Position numbers and translations under genes: made by a program. The notes beneath the pieces were generated by a model. That model made no database searches. It was given only the letters and a program-made list of their open reading frames with translations, and was not told the origin of the DNA. From an uncultured Dysgonomonas sp. (GTDB lineage Bacteria; Bacteroidota; Bacteroidia; Bacteroidales; Dysgonomonadaceae), in contig NZ_CAKUOF010000003.1 in assembly GCF_934668725.1 (NCBI RefSeq), positions 1 to 64,000 on the forward strand: a stretch of 64,000 bases of DNA, given 5' to 3'. This document shows positions 1 to 8,495 of this stretch, one piece after another (the stretch's first letter is position 1; every line of letters begins with the position of its first letter).

Positions 1-78
1 TACCAGTCAATAATTACTTTATTTTGTTTAAATGTTCAATTAAATTGTCTTTTCTACGCGCAATCTGAGATTGCTTGT

Positions 79-475
79 ATTCCTTTTGCCCTAAGCCGCA
101 AAAGGAATCAAAAAGGCTTTGTGCTGCGTGGCTCGCCTGTCTGACTTTAGCTTGCAGTCTAAACTAAACTTACTGCCTATCAGCACGTTTAGTTTTACGC
201 CTGCTTCGCTTGTCAGCCAACGGCTGTGCCACTGATGCACCGGGGCTGACGCATGCAAAGGGCTTTTGTCCGTCAGGCTTCCCGACCTTGCCGGTTGCAC
301 GGGGTACCCGCAGGGTGAAGAAAGCGTTAAGAAACAAAAGGATATCAATAGTAAATGTTTTCTTTTGTTTTAGCTTTCGAGTCCGTAGCGGGTCGGGCAA
401 AGAGGCTCAGTCTTGATCTTTTGTTTCGTTTTGCATCAAGGCAAAATGAAAAACAAACCCGATAGGGTGCGTTAG
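79..475. repeat. GC-richer non-coding element bounded by hairpins
   Basis: This stretch is clearly richer in G and C than the surrounding AT-rich DNA. Its left end is a perfect 11-bp inverted repeat (79-89 with 98-108, 8-nt loop). Its right end has a second hairpin with the same TTTTGC/GCAAAA core (about 423-453). Short ORFs cross it on both strands but overlap each other and resemble no protein family, so I read it as non-coding. It could be a dispersed intergenic repeat, a decayed mobile element or a structured RNA. Only a genome-wide copy count would decide. Confidence 0.4.
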
Positions 476-574
476 AAAAGTTGAATGTTTTATCTATAAA
501 AGAAAGTATTATTACAGTATTTAAAGAGACAAAAGCAAGTCAAGAAATAACATAAGAAAAAGCTCGAAAGAGTT

Positions 575-715
575 GTCACTTTTGTAATGTCTGTCATGTT
601 TTTTCTCTTTATTCACTAAATATCAAGCCTTTAAGAAAACACAAAAATTGCAGTAAATTAGATAATTTGTAAGGCATTTTTGTCATCTTTTGTAATTCTT
701 TTGTCACTTCAAATA
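575..715. repeat. Periodic GTnA-C/T-TTTT short repeats upstream of tex
   Basis: Units beginning GTCAC, GTAAT or GTCAT follow each other at 9-nt spacing at 575, 584 and 593. Similar units recur at about 10-11-nt spacing around 683-713, just ahead of the tex start. A second cluster with the same 9-nt period lies at 39487-39590. No regulator is identified. They may be protein-binding arrays or low-complexity sequence. Nothing else is visible between 476 and 727. Confidence 0.35.
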
Positions 716-727
716 TGTAAATTCGAT

Positions 728-2851
728 ATGACCATTAACAAGCTAATATCATCGGCTCTGAATATCAGAGAGAGCCAAATAGAAAAAACGATAGCCTTGC
801 TGAACGATGGAGCTACTATTCCGTTTATCAGCCGTTACCGAAAGGAAGCTACCGGAGGTTTAGACGAGGTTCAGATTGCCAACATCAAAGAACAATACGA
901 TAAACTGATCGAACTCACCAAACGGAAAGAGACTATCTTAAAAACAATTGAAGAGCAGGAAAAGCTAACACCCGAACTGAAATCGAGAATAGAAAATTGC
1001 TGGAATTCAACTGAACTCGAAGATATTTACCTACCCTACAAACCCAAACGGCAAACCCGTGCTGAAATAGCCCGTAAGAAAGGATTGGAGGGATTAGCTC
1101 AGGCCTTGATGTTACAACAAAAATTTGATGTAGAATCGAAAGCTCTTGCTTTTGTAAAAGGTGATGTACAAGATACCAAAGAAGCTATCAATGGAGCTTG
1201 CGATATAATTGCAGAATGGGTAAGTGAAGATGAGGCTGCTCGTAATATAATCCGTAACCTTTTTCAGCGGGAGGCACTTATCACCTCCAAAGTAGTTAAA
1301 GGAAAAGAAGCCGAAGGTGATAAATACAGGGACTATTTTGATATGGAAGAACGATTGAGTCGTTGCTCTTCTCACCGCATTCTAGCCATGAGACGTGGCG
1401 AAGCCGAAGGCTTTTTACGTATCAATATTGCTCCCATAGAAGAAGATGCTTTGGAACGCCTCAACCGCAAATTTGTAAAGGGCGTAACCGAAGCATCGGA
1501 ATATGTAGAACTGGCAGTAAAAGATGCCTACAAGCGATTATTGAAGCCTTCGATAGAAACTGAGTTTGCCACCCTTTCAAAAGACATTGCAGACGAAGAG
1601 GCAATACGCGTATTTGTTGAAAACCTAAGACAATTACTTCTTGCAGCTCCTCTCGGACAAAAGCGTGTATTAGGTATAGATCCCGGATACAGAACGGGTT
1701 GTAAAGTCGTTTGCCTGGATGCACAGGGAAATTTACTTCATAACGAAACCATATATCCTCATCCACCTCAAAACGAATCTTCTAAAGCAGCCGGTAAGAT
1801 TTCGAAAATGGTATCTACCTACAAAATAGATGCTATTGCCATTGGTAATGGAACTGCAAGCCGTGAAACGGAACATTTTATAACAAATATCCGCTACGAA
1901 AAAGAGGTACAAGTATTTGTTGTCAGCGAGAACGGAGCATCTATCTATTCTGCATCAAAAACTGCAAGGGAAGAATTCCCCGAATATGATGTAACGGTAC
2001 GCGGAGCTGTCTCTATAGGTCGCCGTTTGATGGATCCTTTAGCCGAATTGGTAAAAATAGATCCAAAATCAATTGGGGTCGGTCAATACCAACATGATGT
2101 AGATCAAACAAAATTAAAGAAATCACTGGATCTGACGGTCGAAAGCTGTGTTAATATGGTCGGGGTAAATGTAAATACGGCCAGTAAACATTTGCTGACT
2201 TACATATCGGGATTGGGTCCTACCCTCGCCCAAAATATTGTAAATTACAGGGCGGAGAACGGAGCATTCAGAACCCGTAAGCAATTACTGAAAGTTCCTC
2301 GAATGGGTGAAAAGGCTTTTGAGCAATGTGCAGGATTTTTACGTATTGCCGATGGGGATAATCCTCTCGATAATTCGGCGGTCCACCCCGAAAGTTATGT
2401 CGTAGTAGAAACTATGGCTAAAGATTTAGGTTGTAGTGTAAAAGAGCTGATCGAAAATAAAGAACTGAAAAAGAACCTCAATCTGAATAAATACGTGAAT
2501 GACAAAGTGGGACTACCTACTCTGAACGATATTATAGAAGAATTGGACAAACCGGGACGTGATCCCCGAAAAAGTATTCAGGCGTTTGAGTTTGACCCGA
2601 CAATCAAATCCATTGCGGATTTAAGAGAAGGAATGATTCTGCCCGGTATTGTGACTAATGTTACCAACTTTGGGTGCTTTGTGGATGTCGGTATTAAGGA
2701 AAACGGACTGGTACATATTTCTGAATTGGCTGATCGATTTGTTTCCGATCCTACAGAGATTGTATCGCTACACCAATATGTTCAGGTGAAAGTGATCTCG
2801 GTTGATACGGATAGAAAACGTGTAGCTTTATCGATGAAAGGAATAAACTAA
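728..2851 (+). CDS. tex: Tex family RNA-binding transcription accessory protein
   Basis: Cytoplasmic nucleic-acid-binding protein of the Tex/Spt6-like family, linked to transcription and RNA turnover. The order of parts is typical: helical N-terminal region with the ISRYRKEATGGLDE block (about 34-47), a YqgF/RNase H-like domain opening at GIDPGYRTG (316-324), helix-hairpin-helix repeats (about 480-560), and a C-terminal S1 domain (about 632-705). The 707-residue length fits the family. An in-frame ORF opens earlier at 680, but the ATG at 728 places MTINKLISSALNI at the N-terminus, as expected for Tex. It is a lone gene on this strand, with non-coding DNA upstream. Confidence 0.95.
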   Translation: MTINKLISSALNIRESQIEKTIALLNDGATIPFISRYRKEATGGLDEVQIANIKEQYDKLIELTKRKETILKTIEEQEKLTPELKSRIENCWNSTELEDIYLPYKPKRQTRAEIARKKGLEGLAQALMLQQKFDVESKALAFVKGDVQDTKEAINGACDIIAEWVSEDEAARNIIRNLFQREALITSKVVKGKEAEGDKYRDYFDMEERLSRCSSHRILAMRRGEAEGFLRINIAPIEEDALERLNRKFVKGVTEASEYVELAVKDAYKRLLKPSIETEFATLSKDIADEEAIRVFVENLRQLLLAAPLGQKRVLGIDPGYRTGCKVVCLDAQGNLLHNETIYPHPPQNESSKAAGKISKMVSTYKIDAIAIGNGTASRETEHFITNIRYEKEVQVFVVSENGASIYSASKTAREEFPEYDVTVRGAVSIGRRLMDPLAELVKIDPKSIGVGQYQHDVDQTKLKKSLDLTVESCVNMVGVNVNTASKHLLTYISGLGPTLAQNIVNYRAENGAFRTRKQLLKVPRMGEKAFEQCAGFLRIADGDNPLDNSAVHPESYVVVETMAKDLGCSVKELIENKELKKNLNLNKYVNDKVGLPTLNDIIEELDKPGRDPRKSIQAFEFDPTIKSIADLREGMILPGIVTNVTNFGCFVDVGIKENGLVHISELADRFVSDPTEIVSLHQYVQVKVISVDTDRKRVALSMKGIN

Positions 2852-2864
2852 AGAAATAAAAACT

Positions 2865-2872
2865 TAACTTTG
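2865..2872 (+). promoter_or_regulatory. -7 box (TAnnTTTG) for the nucleotidyltransferase gene
   Basis: TAACTTTG matches the Bacteroidota -7 consensus and lies 42 bp before the ATG at 2915, just after the tex stop. No clear -33 TTG is present at the usual spacing, so the call rests on the -7 match and position. Confidence 0.45.
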
Positions 2873-2914
2873 ACGTTATAAACCTTATAATATTACAATA
2901 TAAAATACATCAGA

Positions 2915-3820
2915 ATGAAACCTACATTATTTGTGCTTGCTGCCGGTATGGGTAGCCGTTACGGTGGCCTTAAACAATTGGACGGATTAGGTCCTAGTGG
3001 CGAAACAATCATGGATTATTCGATCTATGATGCTGTAAAAAGCGGATTCGGAAAACTGGTATTTGTTATCCGTAAATCTTTCGAAAAAGAGTTCGTAGAC
3101 AAAGTTGCATCTAAATACAACAAACATATTCCCGTTGAAATCGTATTTCAAGAACTCGATAATCTTCCTGAAGGCTTCACTGTTAGCCCTGAGCGTGTTA
3201 AACCTTGGGGTACTAATCATGCAGTGTTGATGGGTAAAGATGTTATTAAAGAGCCTTTTGCAGTAATCAATGCCGATGATTTTTACGGTCGTGATGGTTT
3301 TGAAACTCTGGCCAAATTCCTTACAAATCTCGAAGGAAGCAAAAATCATTACTGCATGGTAGGATACCGTTTATGCAATACACTTTCGGAAAGCGGATCA
3401 GTTGCACGCGGCGTTTGTGAAAGTGATGACAAAGGTTTCTTGACTACTGTTACCGAACGTACTCATATCGAACGTAAAGACGGTAAAATCCAATATAAAG
3501 AGGGTGAAAACGAATGGCATGTACTGGAGGAAAATACACCTGTGTCTATGAATATGTGGGGATTTACTCCTGAGTACTTCCAATATTCGGAAGACTTCTT
3601 TGTGGACTTCTTGAAGAAGAATCAGGATAACCTGAAATCCGAATACTTCATACCTCTTATGGTAGATCATTTAATCAAGAACAAAACTGCTGATGTAAAA
3701 GTATTAGATACTACTTCGAAATGGTTTGGTGTAACGTATGCCGAAGATCGTCAGTCTGTTGTAGACAAACTTCAGGCTTTAGCCGATAGTGGCGAGTACC
3801 CTACTCCACTTTGGAAATAA
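2915..3820 (+). CDS. Sugar-phosphate nucleotidyltransferase family protein
   Basis: A GT-A-fold nucleotidyltransferase that should transfer an NMP from an NTP to a sugar phosphate or similar acceptor. The N-terminus has the signature loop LAAGMGSRYGGLKQ (8-21), followed by GPSGETIMDYSIYDA, and INADDFYG (118-125) supplies the expected metal-binding aspartates. Length is 301 residues. It is a single gene between tex and a convergent RNA methyltransferase, so context does not reveal the sugar. It is common in Bacteroidota and usually annotated only as nucleotidyltransferase. UTP- or dTTP-dependent activity cannot be chosen from sequence. Confidence 0.85.
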   Translation: MKPTLFVLAAGMGSRYGGLKQLDGLGPSGETIMDYSIYDAVKSGFGKLVFVIRKSFEKEFVDKVASKYNKHIPVEIVFQELDNLPEGFTVSPERVKPWGTNHAVLMGKDVIKEPFAVINADDFYGRDGFETLAKFLTNLEGSKNHYCMVGYRLCNTLSESGSVARGVCESDDKGFLTTVTERTHIERKDGKIQYKEGENEWHVLEENTPVSMNMWGFTPEYFQYSEDFFVDFLKKNQDNLKSEYFIPLMVDHLIKNKTADVKVLDTTSKWFGVTYAEDRQSVVDKLQALADSGEYPTPLWK

Positions 3821-3837
3821 GAAGATTTATATAAAAT

Positions 3838-3865
3838 AAAAAGAGAGGTTTTCACCTCTCTTTTT
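3838..3865. terminator. Bidirectional intrinsic terminator
   Basis: AAGAGAGGT (3841-3849) pairs perfectly with ACCTCTCTT (3854-3862) around a 4-nt loop. A and T runs extend the stem on both sides. It sits between two convergent genes and can serve both. Confidence 0.85.
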
Positions 3866-5044
3866 TTATTCTTGATCTTGTTGTTCTCTATTTCTCTTAT
3901 CGTATTTCTTACCTGCGAACAGATCGTACCTACGGAATTCGCATTCCAAAGAACCATTTATCAGTGGAATCTTTTTGGAGGGTCTTAGACCTATTTTATC
4001 GAAGCAGTCTTTACGGTAACTCAATATCCAGGCTGTATATCCAGCAAATACGTGCTTCAATCGCTCACCTATCATTTCGTACATTCCAAACAGGTCATTC
4101 GATTTGATACGCTCTCCATAAGGAGGATTGGTTATCAAGATACCTTTTTCGGAAGGAGCTTCCTTGTATTGCTGAAAAGGCATTGCTTTAAGCTCTACGT
4201 ATTTGCCCACACCTGCACTTTTCACATTTTCAGTAGCAATGGCAATGGCACTCTTCAGTATATCCGACCCATAGATTTTGTGCTTAAATTCTCTTTCTCC
4301 ACTATCATCATTATAGATAGTATCAAACATATCCTGATTAAAATCCGGCCATTTTTCAAAGGCAAAACCCGGACGGTATATACCAGGAGGAATATTCATG
4401 GCAATCATGGCAGCCTCGATAAGCAAAGTTCCCGATCCGCACATAGGATCTACAAAATCACATTCGCCTCTCCATCCTGTCTTTAAAATCATCCCTGCTG
4501 CCAGCACTTCATTCAAGGGAGCTTCGGTTTGAGCTATACGGTATCCTCTTTTGTGTAACGATTCTCCAGAGCTGTCCAATGATACTGTACATTGATTTTC
4601 CGAGATATGTACATTGATGAATATATCGGGATTGGTAATACTCACAGATGGACGCTTACCTGTTTTCTGTATAAAATGATCTGCTATAGCATCTTTTACA
4701 CGGTATGCTACAAATTTGGAGTGTGTAAACAATGACGAATAAACCACTTCATCTATTACGAAGGTGTTCTTCTCCGACATATACGCCTCCCATTTAAATT
4801 TCTTTATTTCTTCATATACCTCATCGGCATCTTTCGCTTTGAACTTGAACAAAGGTTTCAATATTCGTAAAGCTGTACGACAATGTATATTTGCCTTGTA
4901 CATTAACATCTGATCGCCTGTAAACGAAACCATCCGCCGTCCGATCTGAAGATTATCAGCTCCTAAAGCAGTTAGTTCCTCTGCCAAGACATCTTCGAGT
5001 CCCGACATCGTTTTAGCAACCATCTCAAAAGTATTCCTACTCAT
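3866..5044 (-). CDS. THUMP-domain class I SAM-dependent RNA methyltransferase (RlmL N-half-like)
   Basis: Predicted N2-guanine RNA methyltransferase related to the N-terminal half of E. coli RlmL (23S rRNA m2G2445). A ferredoxin-like plus THUMP region fills about 1-160. The Rossmann methyltransferase follows, with DPMCGSGT (199-206) as SAM-binding loop and NPPYGER (306-312) as the catalytic N-methyltransferase motif. The 392-residue length matches the stand-alone bacterial family, not the fused RlmKL. The ATG at 5044 gives an N-terminus starting directly at the domain. rRNA is the likely substrate by family, though not proven here. Confidence 0.88.
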   Translation of the reverse strand: MSRNTFEMVAKTMSGLEDVLAEELTALGADNLQIGRRMVSFTGDQMLMYKANIHCRTALRILKPLFKFKAKDADEVYEEIKKFKWEAYMSEKNTFVIDEVVYSSLFTHSKFVAYRVKDAIADHFIQKTGKRPSVSITNPDIFINVHISENQCTVSLDSSGESLHKRGYRIAQTEAPLNEVLAAGMILKTGWRGECDFVDPMCGSGTLLIEAAMIAMNIPPGIYRPGFAFEKWPDFNQDMFDTIYNDDSGEREFKHKIYGSDILKSAIAIATENVKSAGVGKYVELKAMPFQQYKEAPSEKGILITNPPYGERIKSNDLFGMYEMIGERLKHVFAGYTAWILSYRKDCFDKIGLRPSKKIPLINGSLECEFRRYDLFAGKKYDKRNREQQDQE

Positions 5045-5101
5045 CTAATTCTATTTCTATTTTTAAGTAATTTCAATTATTTAAGGTAAAAGACCTGTTT
5101 A

Positions 5102-6652
5102 CTACAAAGACAATTTCTTTGCAACGCCTTTCGACTCGTTATGAAAAGCATCTACTGCTGTCACAACATATTTATATTTCGTTTTGCCTCCTTCGTAAGG
5201 AAGAGAATATTTTGTATCACGGGTGATTCCTACAATATTACGGGCATCTTCTAAATTCTCTTTTTGTCCTTGCGCAAATCGATACACAACGAAATAGGTG
5301 GCTGCAAGAGGATCGCCTTGTTCTCCATCCCTATCCCAAACCAAAAGGTGAGCAGCTTCGGTATACTTTTCTTTTACATTTTTCACCTTCTTGGGACTTC
5401 CTTTATACATATGCGTATAAGCGGGAATAAGCGATGGATATTTATGATAATTCGATTTCAGGTTATCGGTAATACCTCTATAATTGTCCATCAAATTTTG
5501 ACCATACCAGAAGCAATTACCATTTACGGTTTTGTAGCTTCTCGAGAGTCTCATCTTTTCTGATAATTGATTATCCCCCGAAGGCATCACAGCATCCATA
5601 GTCCTTTTTATATCTTGACCGATATACAAAGGTTGCTCGAAATTATTGTTTGCCCACCATTCGATAAGCGTTGAGTAATCGGCTGCTTTATGTCCTATCT
5701 CCCAATAAATTTGAGGCATATTATAATCTATCCAGCCATTCTTAACCCACAACTTTACATCGGCATATAAATCATCGTAGTTCTGCAATCCTGTCGTATT
5801 ACTTCCTGTACCATTAGGAGTACTTCTTTTGTTGCGATATATACCGAACGGGCTTATACCGAAACGTACCCAAGGCTTAGTTACTATAATGGCTTCTTTA
5901 ATCTCTTTAATCAGAGAATTTACATTATTACGACGCCAATCGTCACGATGTGCCTGATCGAATCCCTGAGCTGCACCATAGGTTGCAAAACTTCTATCAT
6001 CTGGAAACGGTTTTCCGGCAATAGGATATGGGTAGAAATAATCATCCATATGTATTGCATCCACATTATAGCGTTTTACAATATCTTTTACCACCTTACA
6101 AATAAACTCTCTATTGGCTGGTATACCCGGATCGAAGAAAATCTGAGTTCCGTATTTCACAAAACGATCGGGATATTGATAATAAATATGATTCTTAGTT
6201 AAGACCTGATTTTCGGAAAGTGATACACGATAAGGATTTAACCATGCATGTAGTTCCATATTACGTTTATGGCATTCGTCCACCAGAAAAGTGAGCGGAT
6301 CGAATCCATCGGCCATCGGTTTCCCCTGAGTTCCTGTCAAAAAACTACTCCAAGGCTCAAGTTCTGAATAATAAAACGCATCTGCCTGCGGGCGAACCTG
6401 AAAAATGACAGCATTGATGCCTGCCGACTGAAATTTATCGAGCATATTACTAAAATAGGCCTTCATCTGGGTACTGTTCATCGTCTTATACTGTCCCTGC
6501 CAAGCGGTTTGAATCCATGCTCCTCTAAATTCTCTTTTAGGATATTGAAGATCTGTATAACTAAGCTGAGGCTTCTTACTTCCACAAGAAGACAGAATAA
6601 GCCCTATTAGCAAAATAGTCAATAGATACTGATATCTGAAATACCTTTTCAT
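5102..6652 (-). CDS. Family 10-like glycoside hydrolase lipoprotein (GHL10/DUF187)
   Basis: Predicted exported lipoprotein: basic N-terminus, hydrophobic helix and lipobox ending at Cys23 (LILSSC). The mature part begins with the GHL10 hallmark KREFRGAWIQTAW and continues as a TIM barrel with HAWLNPYR and IHMDDYFYPYP, where conserved acidic residues would act in glycan hydrolysis. The last ~100 residues look like a fibronectin type III-type beta domain. The usual substrate is unknown; peptidoglycan or surface polysaccharide is plausible. It is probably transcribed alone, 57 bp downstream of the start of the RNA methyltransferase gene on the same strand. Confidence 0.85.
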   Translation of the reverse strand: MKRYFRYQYLLTILLIGLILSSCGSKKPQLSYTDLQYPKREFRGAWIQTAWQGQYKTMNSTQMKAYFSNMLDKFQSAGINAVIFQVRPQADAFYYSELEPWSSFLTGTQGKPMADGFDPLTFLVDECHKRNMELHAWLNPYRVSLSENQVLTKNHIYYQYPDRFVKYGTQIFFDPGIPANREFICKVVKDIVKRYNVDAIHMDDYFYPYPIAGKPFPDDRSFATYGAAQGFDQAHRDDWRRNNVNSLIKEIKEAIIVTKPWVRFGISPFGIYRNKRSTPNGTGSNTTGLQNYDDLYADVKLWVKNGWIDYNMPQIYWEIGHKAADYSTLIEWWANNNFEQPLYIGQDIKRTMDAVMPSGDNQLSEKMRLSRSYKTVNGNCFWYGQNLMDNYRGITDNLKSNYHKYPSLIPAYTHMYKGSPKKVKNVKEKYTEAAHLLVWDRDGEQGDPLAATYFVVYRFAQGQKENLEDARNIVGITRDTKYSLPYEGGKTKYKYVVTAVDAFHNESKGVAKKLSL

Positions 6653-6808
6653 TACTTAATATTGATGATTTTAATTTTGTTTTGCAAAAATAGAATAATT
6701 AATGCGAAGACTAAAGCTTTTGAGCAGTAAACAAAAGATAATCTAAATCTTAACCTTCATTATAAGGCTAATTTATAATTTTTACGATATATATTATATC
6801 ACTTTTCT

Positions 6809-6816
6809 TACTTTTG
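6809..6816 (+). promoter_or_regulatory. -7 box for the 6847-8356 gene pair
   Basis: TACTTTTG fits TAnnTTTG and ends 30 bp before the ATG at 6847, a common distance in this window. A -33 element is not obvious. Confidence 0.5.
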
Positions 6817-6846
6817 TAAAATTCGAACATTACAATTTCATAGATT

Positions 6847-7086
6847 ATGATGCCTGAACAAGTTTCCGAGATAATAATCATTGCCCGATATATTTTAATC
6901 GCCCTATCTGTTATAGGAGTTATAGTACTTGCCTTTGGTATATATCAGCGTAAAAGAAATCTAATAGAAAGAGGTGCGTATATGCTCATCCTGTCTATAG
7001 TACTGAGTATTTGCGGATACCTGATCTATGAAAAAACGAAGCAGCGAAGCAACGAAATGCTTCAGAATACGTATATCACTTACTAA
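6847..7086 (+). CDS. Small two-helix membrane protein, function unknown
   Basis: A 79-residue protein with two predicted membrane helices (about 10-30 and 41-60) joined by a short basic loop YQRKRNLIER, and a charged C-terminal tail. I recognise no family. A good -7 box lies upstream and the next gene starts 8 bp after the stop, so it probably leads a two-gene operon with the phosphoesterase. Its presence as a real gene is supported by promoter spacing and hydrophobic pattern, not by homology. Confidence 0.6.
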   Translation: MMPEQVSEIIIIARYILIALSVIGVIVLAFGIYQRKRNLIERGAYMLILSIVLSICGYLIYEKTKQRSNEMLQNTYITY

Positions 7087-7093
7087 CAAAAGA

Positions 7094-8356
7094 ATGAGAT
7101 ACAATATAATCCTATACTTAATACTCTTCTTCGGATGGAGTTTTACGTCTTGTGCACAGGAATCCGAGAAAATCAAAATCGGAGTAATGAGCGATCCCCA
7201 TTATCTATCGGAACAATTGATGGATAATGGTTCAGCTATTCAAAATGCTGTCAGCACAAGCGGAAAAGCCATATCGGATATACCCCAGATTTTAGACCAG
7301 GTATTAGCCGATTATCTCAATAGCGACATTGAGGTATTGCTTATTCCGGGGGATATGACCAAAGACGGTGAAAGACAAAGCCACATCGATTTTGTAAAAA
7401 GACTGCAACCACTTATAGACAAAGGCATAAAGGTATTTGTAATACCCGGAAATCACGATGTGAATGTACCTCATCCGCTGAAATATGAAGGAGATAAAAC
7501 ATATCCGACTGAAAATGTAACTCCCATGCAGTTTAGGCACATATACGCAGATTGCGGTTACAACAGAGCACTTAAACGAGATACTGCATCACTAAGCTAT
7601 GTAGCCCAACTGAATGACAAGACTTGGCTGCTAGCTATTGACGGTTGCCGCTATAAAGAATATACTACATCAACCATTTCTTCGGGGCAAATATCCAGAG
7701 AAACCGAGGAATGGATCATGGGTGTAATGAACGAAGCCGAACAAAATGACATTCAAGTAATAGGCATGATGCACCATGGCTTGGTAGAGCACATTATGTT
7801 TCAGGCAACGCTTTTCAAAGATTACGTTATCAATGACTGGCAGAGGCTTGCTCCCCTTTTTGCCGACTCAGGCATGAAAGCCATCTTTACGGGACACTTC
7901 CATGCTAATGATATCACCGAATACAGATCACCACAAGGCAATAAAATCTACGATATAGAAACCGGTTCGCTTTGTGCTTATCCGTTTCCTTACCGCTTTG
8001 TTGAATTGGACAGAAAAGGAATGACGATTTCCACAAAAAATGTAACTGCAATACCCAATAATCCCAATCTGGCAGAAGAAAATAAAGCAATCATGCAAGA
8101 ACGCGGACGATATATAGCCAAGAATAAGCTAAAATCGATGGGTATGCAGTTCCCAGATTCAACATTATCGCTAATGGCTGACATGATCGGCAGAATATTT
8201 GTTATGCATCTAGCCGGAGATGAGATAGTGGACGAAGAGTTAAAAAAAACAATGAAACAATTGTCTCAGGAACTCGACTCGTCTGTTCCTGTGCCGATAG
8301 ACAATATCGAACTGGATTTTTACCCTGCTGATAACAATGTAAAAATAACATTCTAA
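7094..8356 (+). CDS. Calcineurin-like metallophosphoesterase lipoprotein
   Basis: Predicted lipid-anchored phosphoesterase with a di-metal centre. The signature motifs are in order: DPHYLSE (34-40), GDMTKDG (86-92), GNHD (119-122), a HH pair in GMMHHG, and GHFH in TGHFHAND. The start at 7094 is preferred over an upstream in-frame ATG at 7028 because it begins a clean lipoprotein signal peptide ending in FTSC (Cys20) and avoids overlap with the preceding gene. Length is 420 residues. The substrate, nucleotide or phospholipid-like, is unknown. Confidence 0.88.
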   Translation: MRYNIILYLILFFGWSFTSCAQESEKIKIGVMSDPHYLSEQLMDNGSAIQNAVSTSGKAISDIPQILDQVLADYLNSDIEVLLIPGDMTKDGERQSHIDFVKRLQPLIDKGIKVFVIPGNHDVNVPHPLKYEGDKTYPTENVTPMQFRHIYADCGYNRALKRDTASLSYVAQLNDKTWLLAIDGCRYKEYTTSTISSGQISRETEEWIMGVMNEAEQNDIQVIGMMHHGLVEHIMFQATLFKDYVINDWQRLAPLFADSGMKAIFTGHFHANDITEYRSPQGNKIYDIETGSLCAYPFPYRFVELDRKGMTISTKNVTAIPNNPNLAEENKAIMQERGRYIAKNKLKSMGMQFPDSTLSLMADMIGRIFVMHLAGDEIVDEELKKTMKQLSQELDSSVPVPIDNIELDFYPADNNVKITF

Positions 8357-8433
8357 GGACATTGCAATACGCACAAATAATCTGCTGATTACTAAAATTG
8401 TTCAAGATATATCGTTCTATAATGTGAATTGAT

Positions 8434-8441
8434 TAACTTTG
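8434..8441 (+). promoter_or_regulatory. -7 box ahead of the surface-glycan operon
   Basis: TAACTTTG matches TAnnTTTG 54 bp before the first gene of the six-gene operon. It is the only good -7 match in the 139-bp gap. Confidence 0.45.
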
Positions 8442-8495
8442 CTAGTCAATAAGTAAGGTTTAACGCTTATTGCTATAAAAACATTCACTATTTAC

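Noticed and set aside
91..416. Three overlapping short ORFs (two on minus, one on plus) in the GC-rich block
   Set aside because: They cover the same bases in different frames, resemble no family and have odd composition; typical of open frames in non-coding GC-rich DNA.
4052..4486. 144-codon plus-strand ORF
   Set aside because: It lies wholly within the THUMP methyltransferase gene on the other strand, which has clear motifs.
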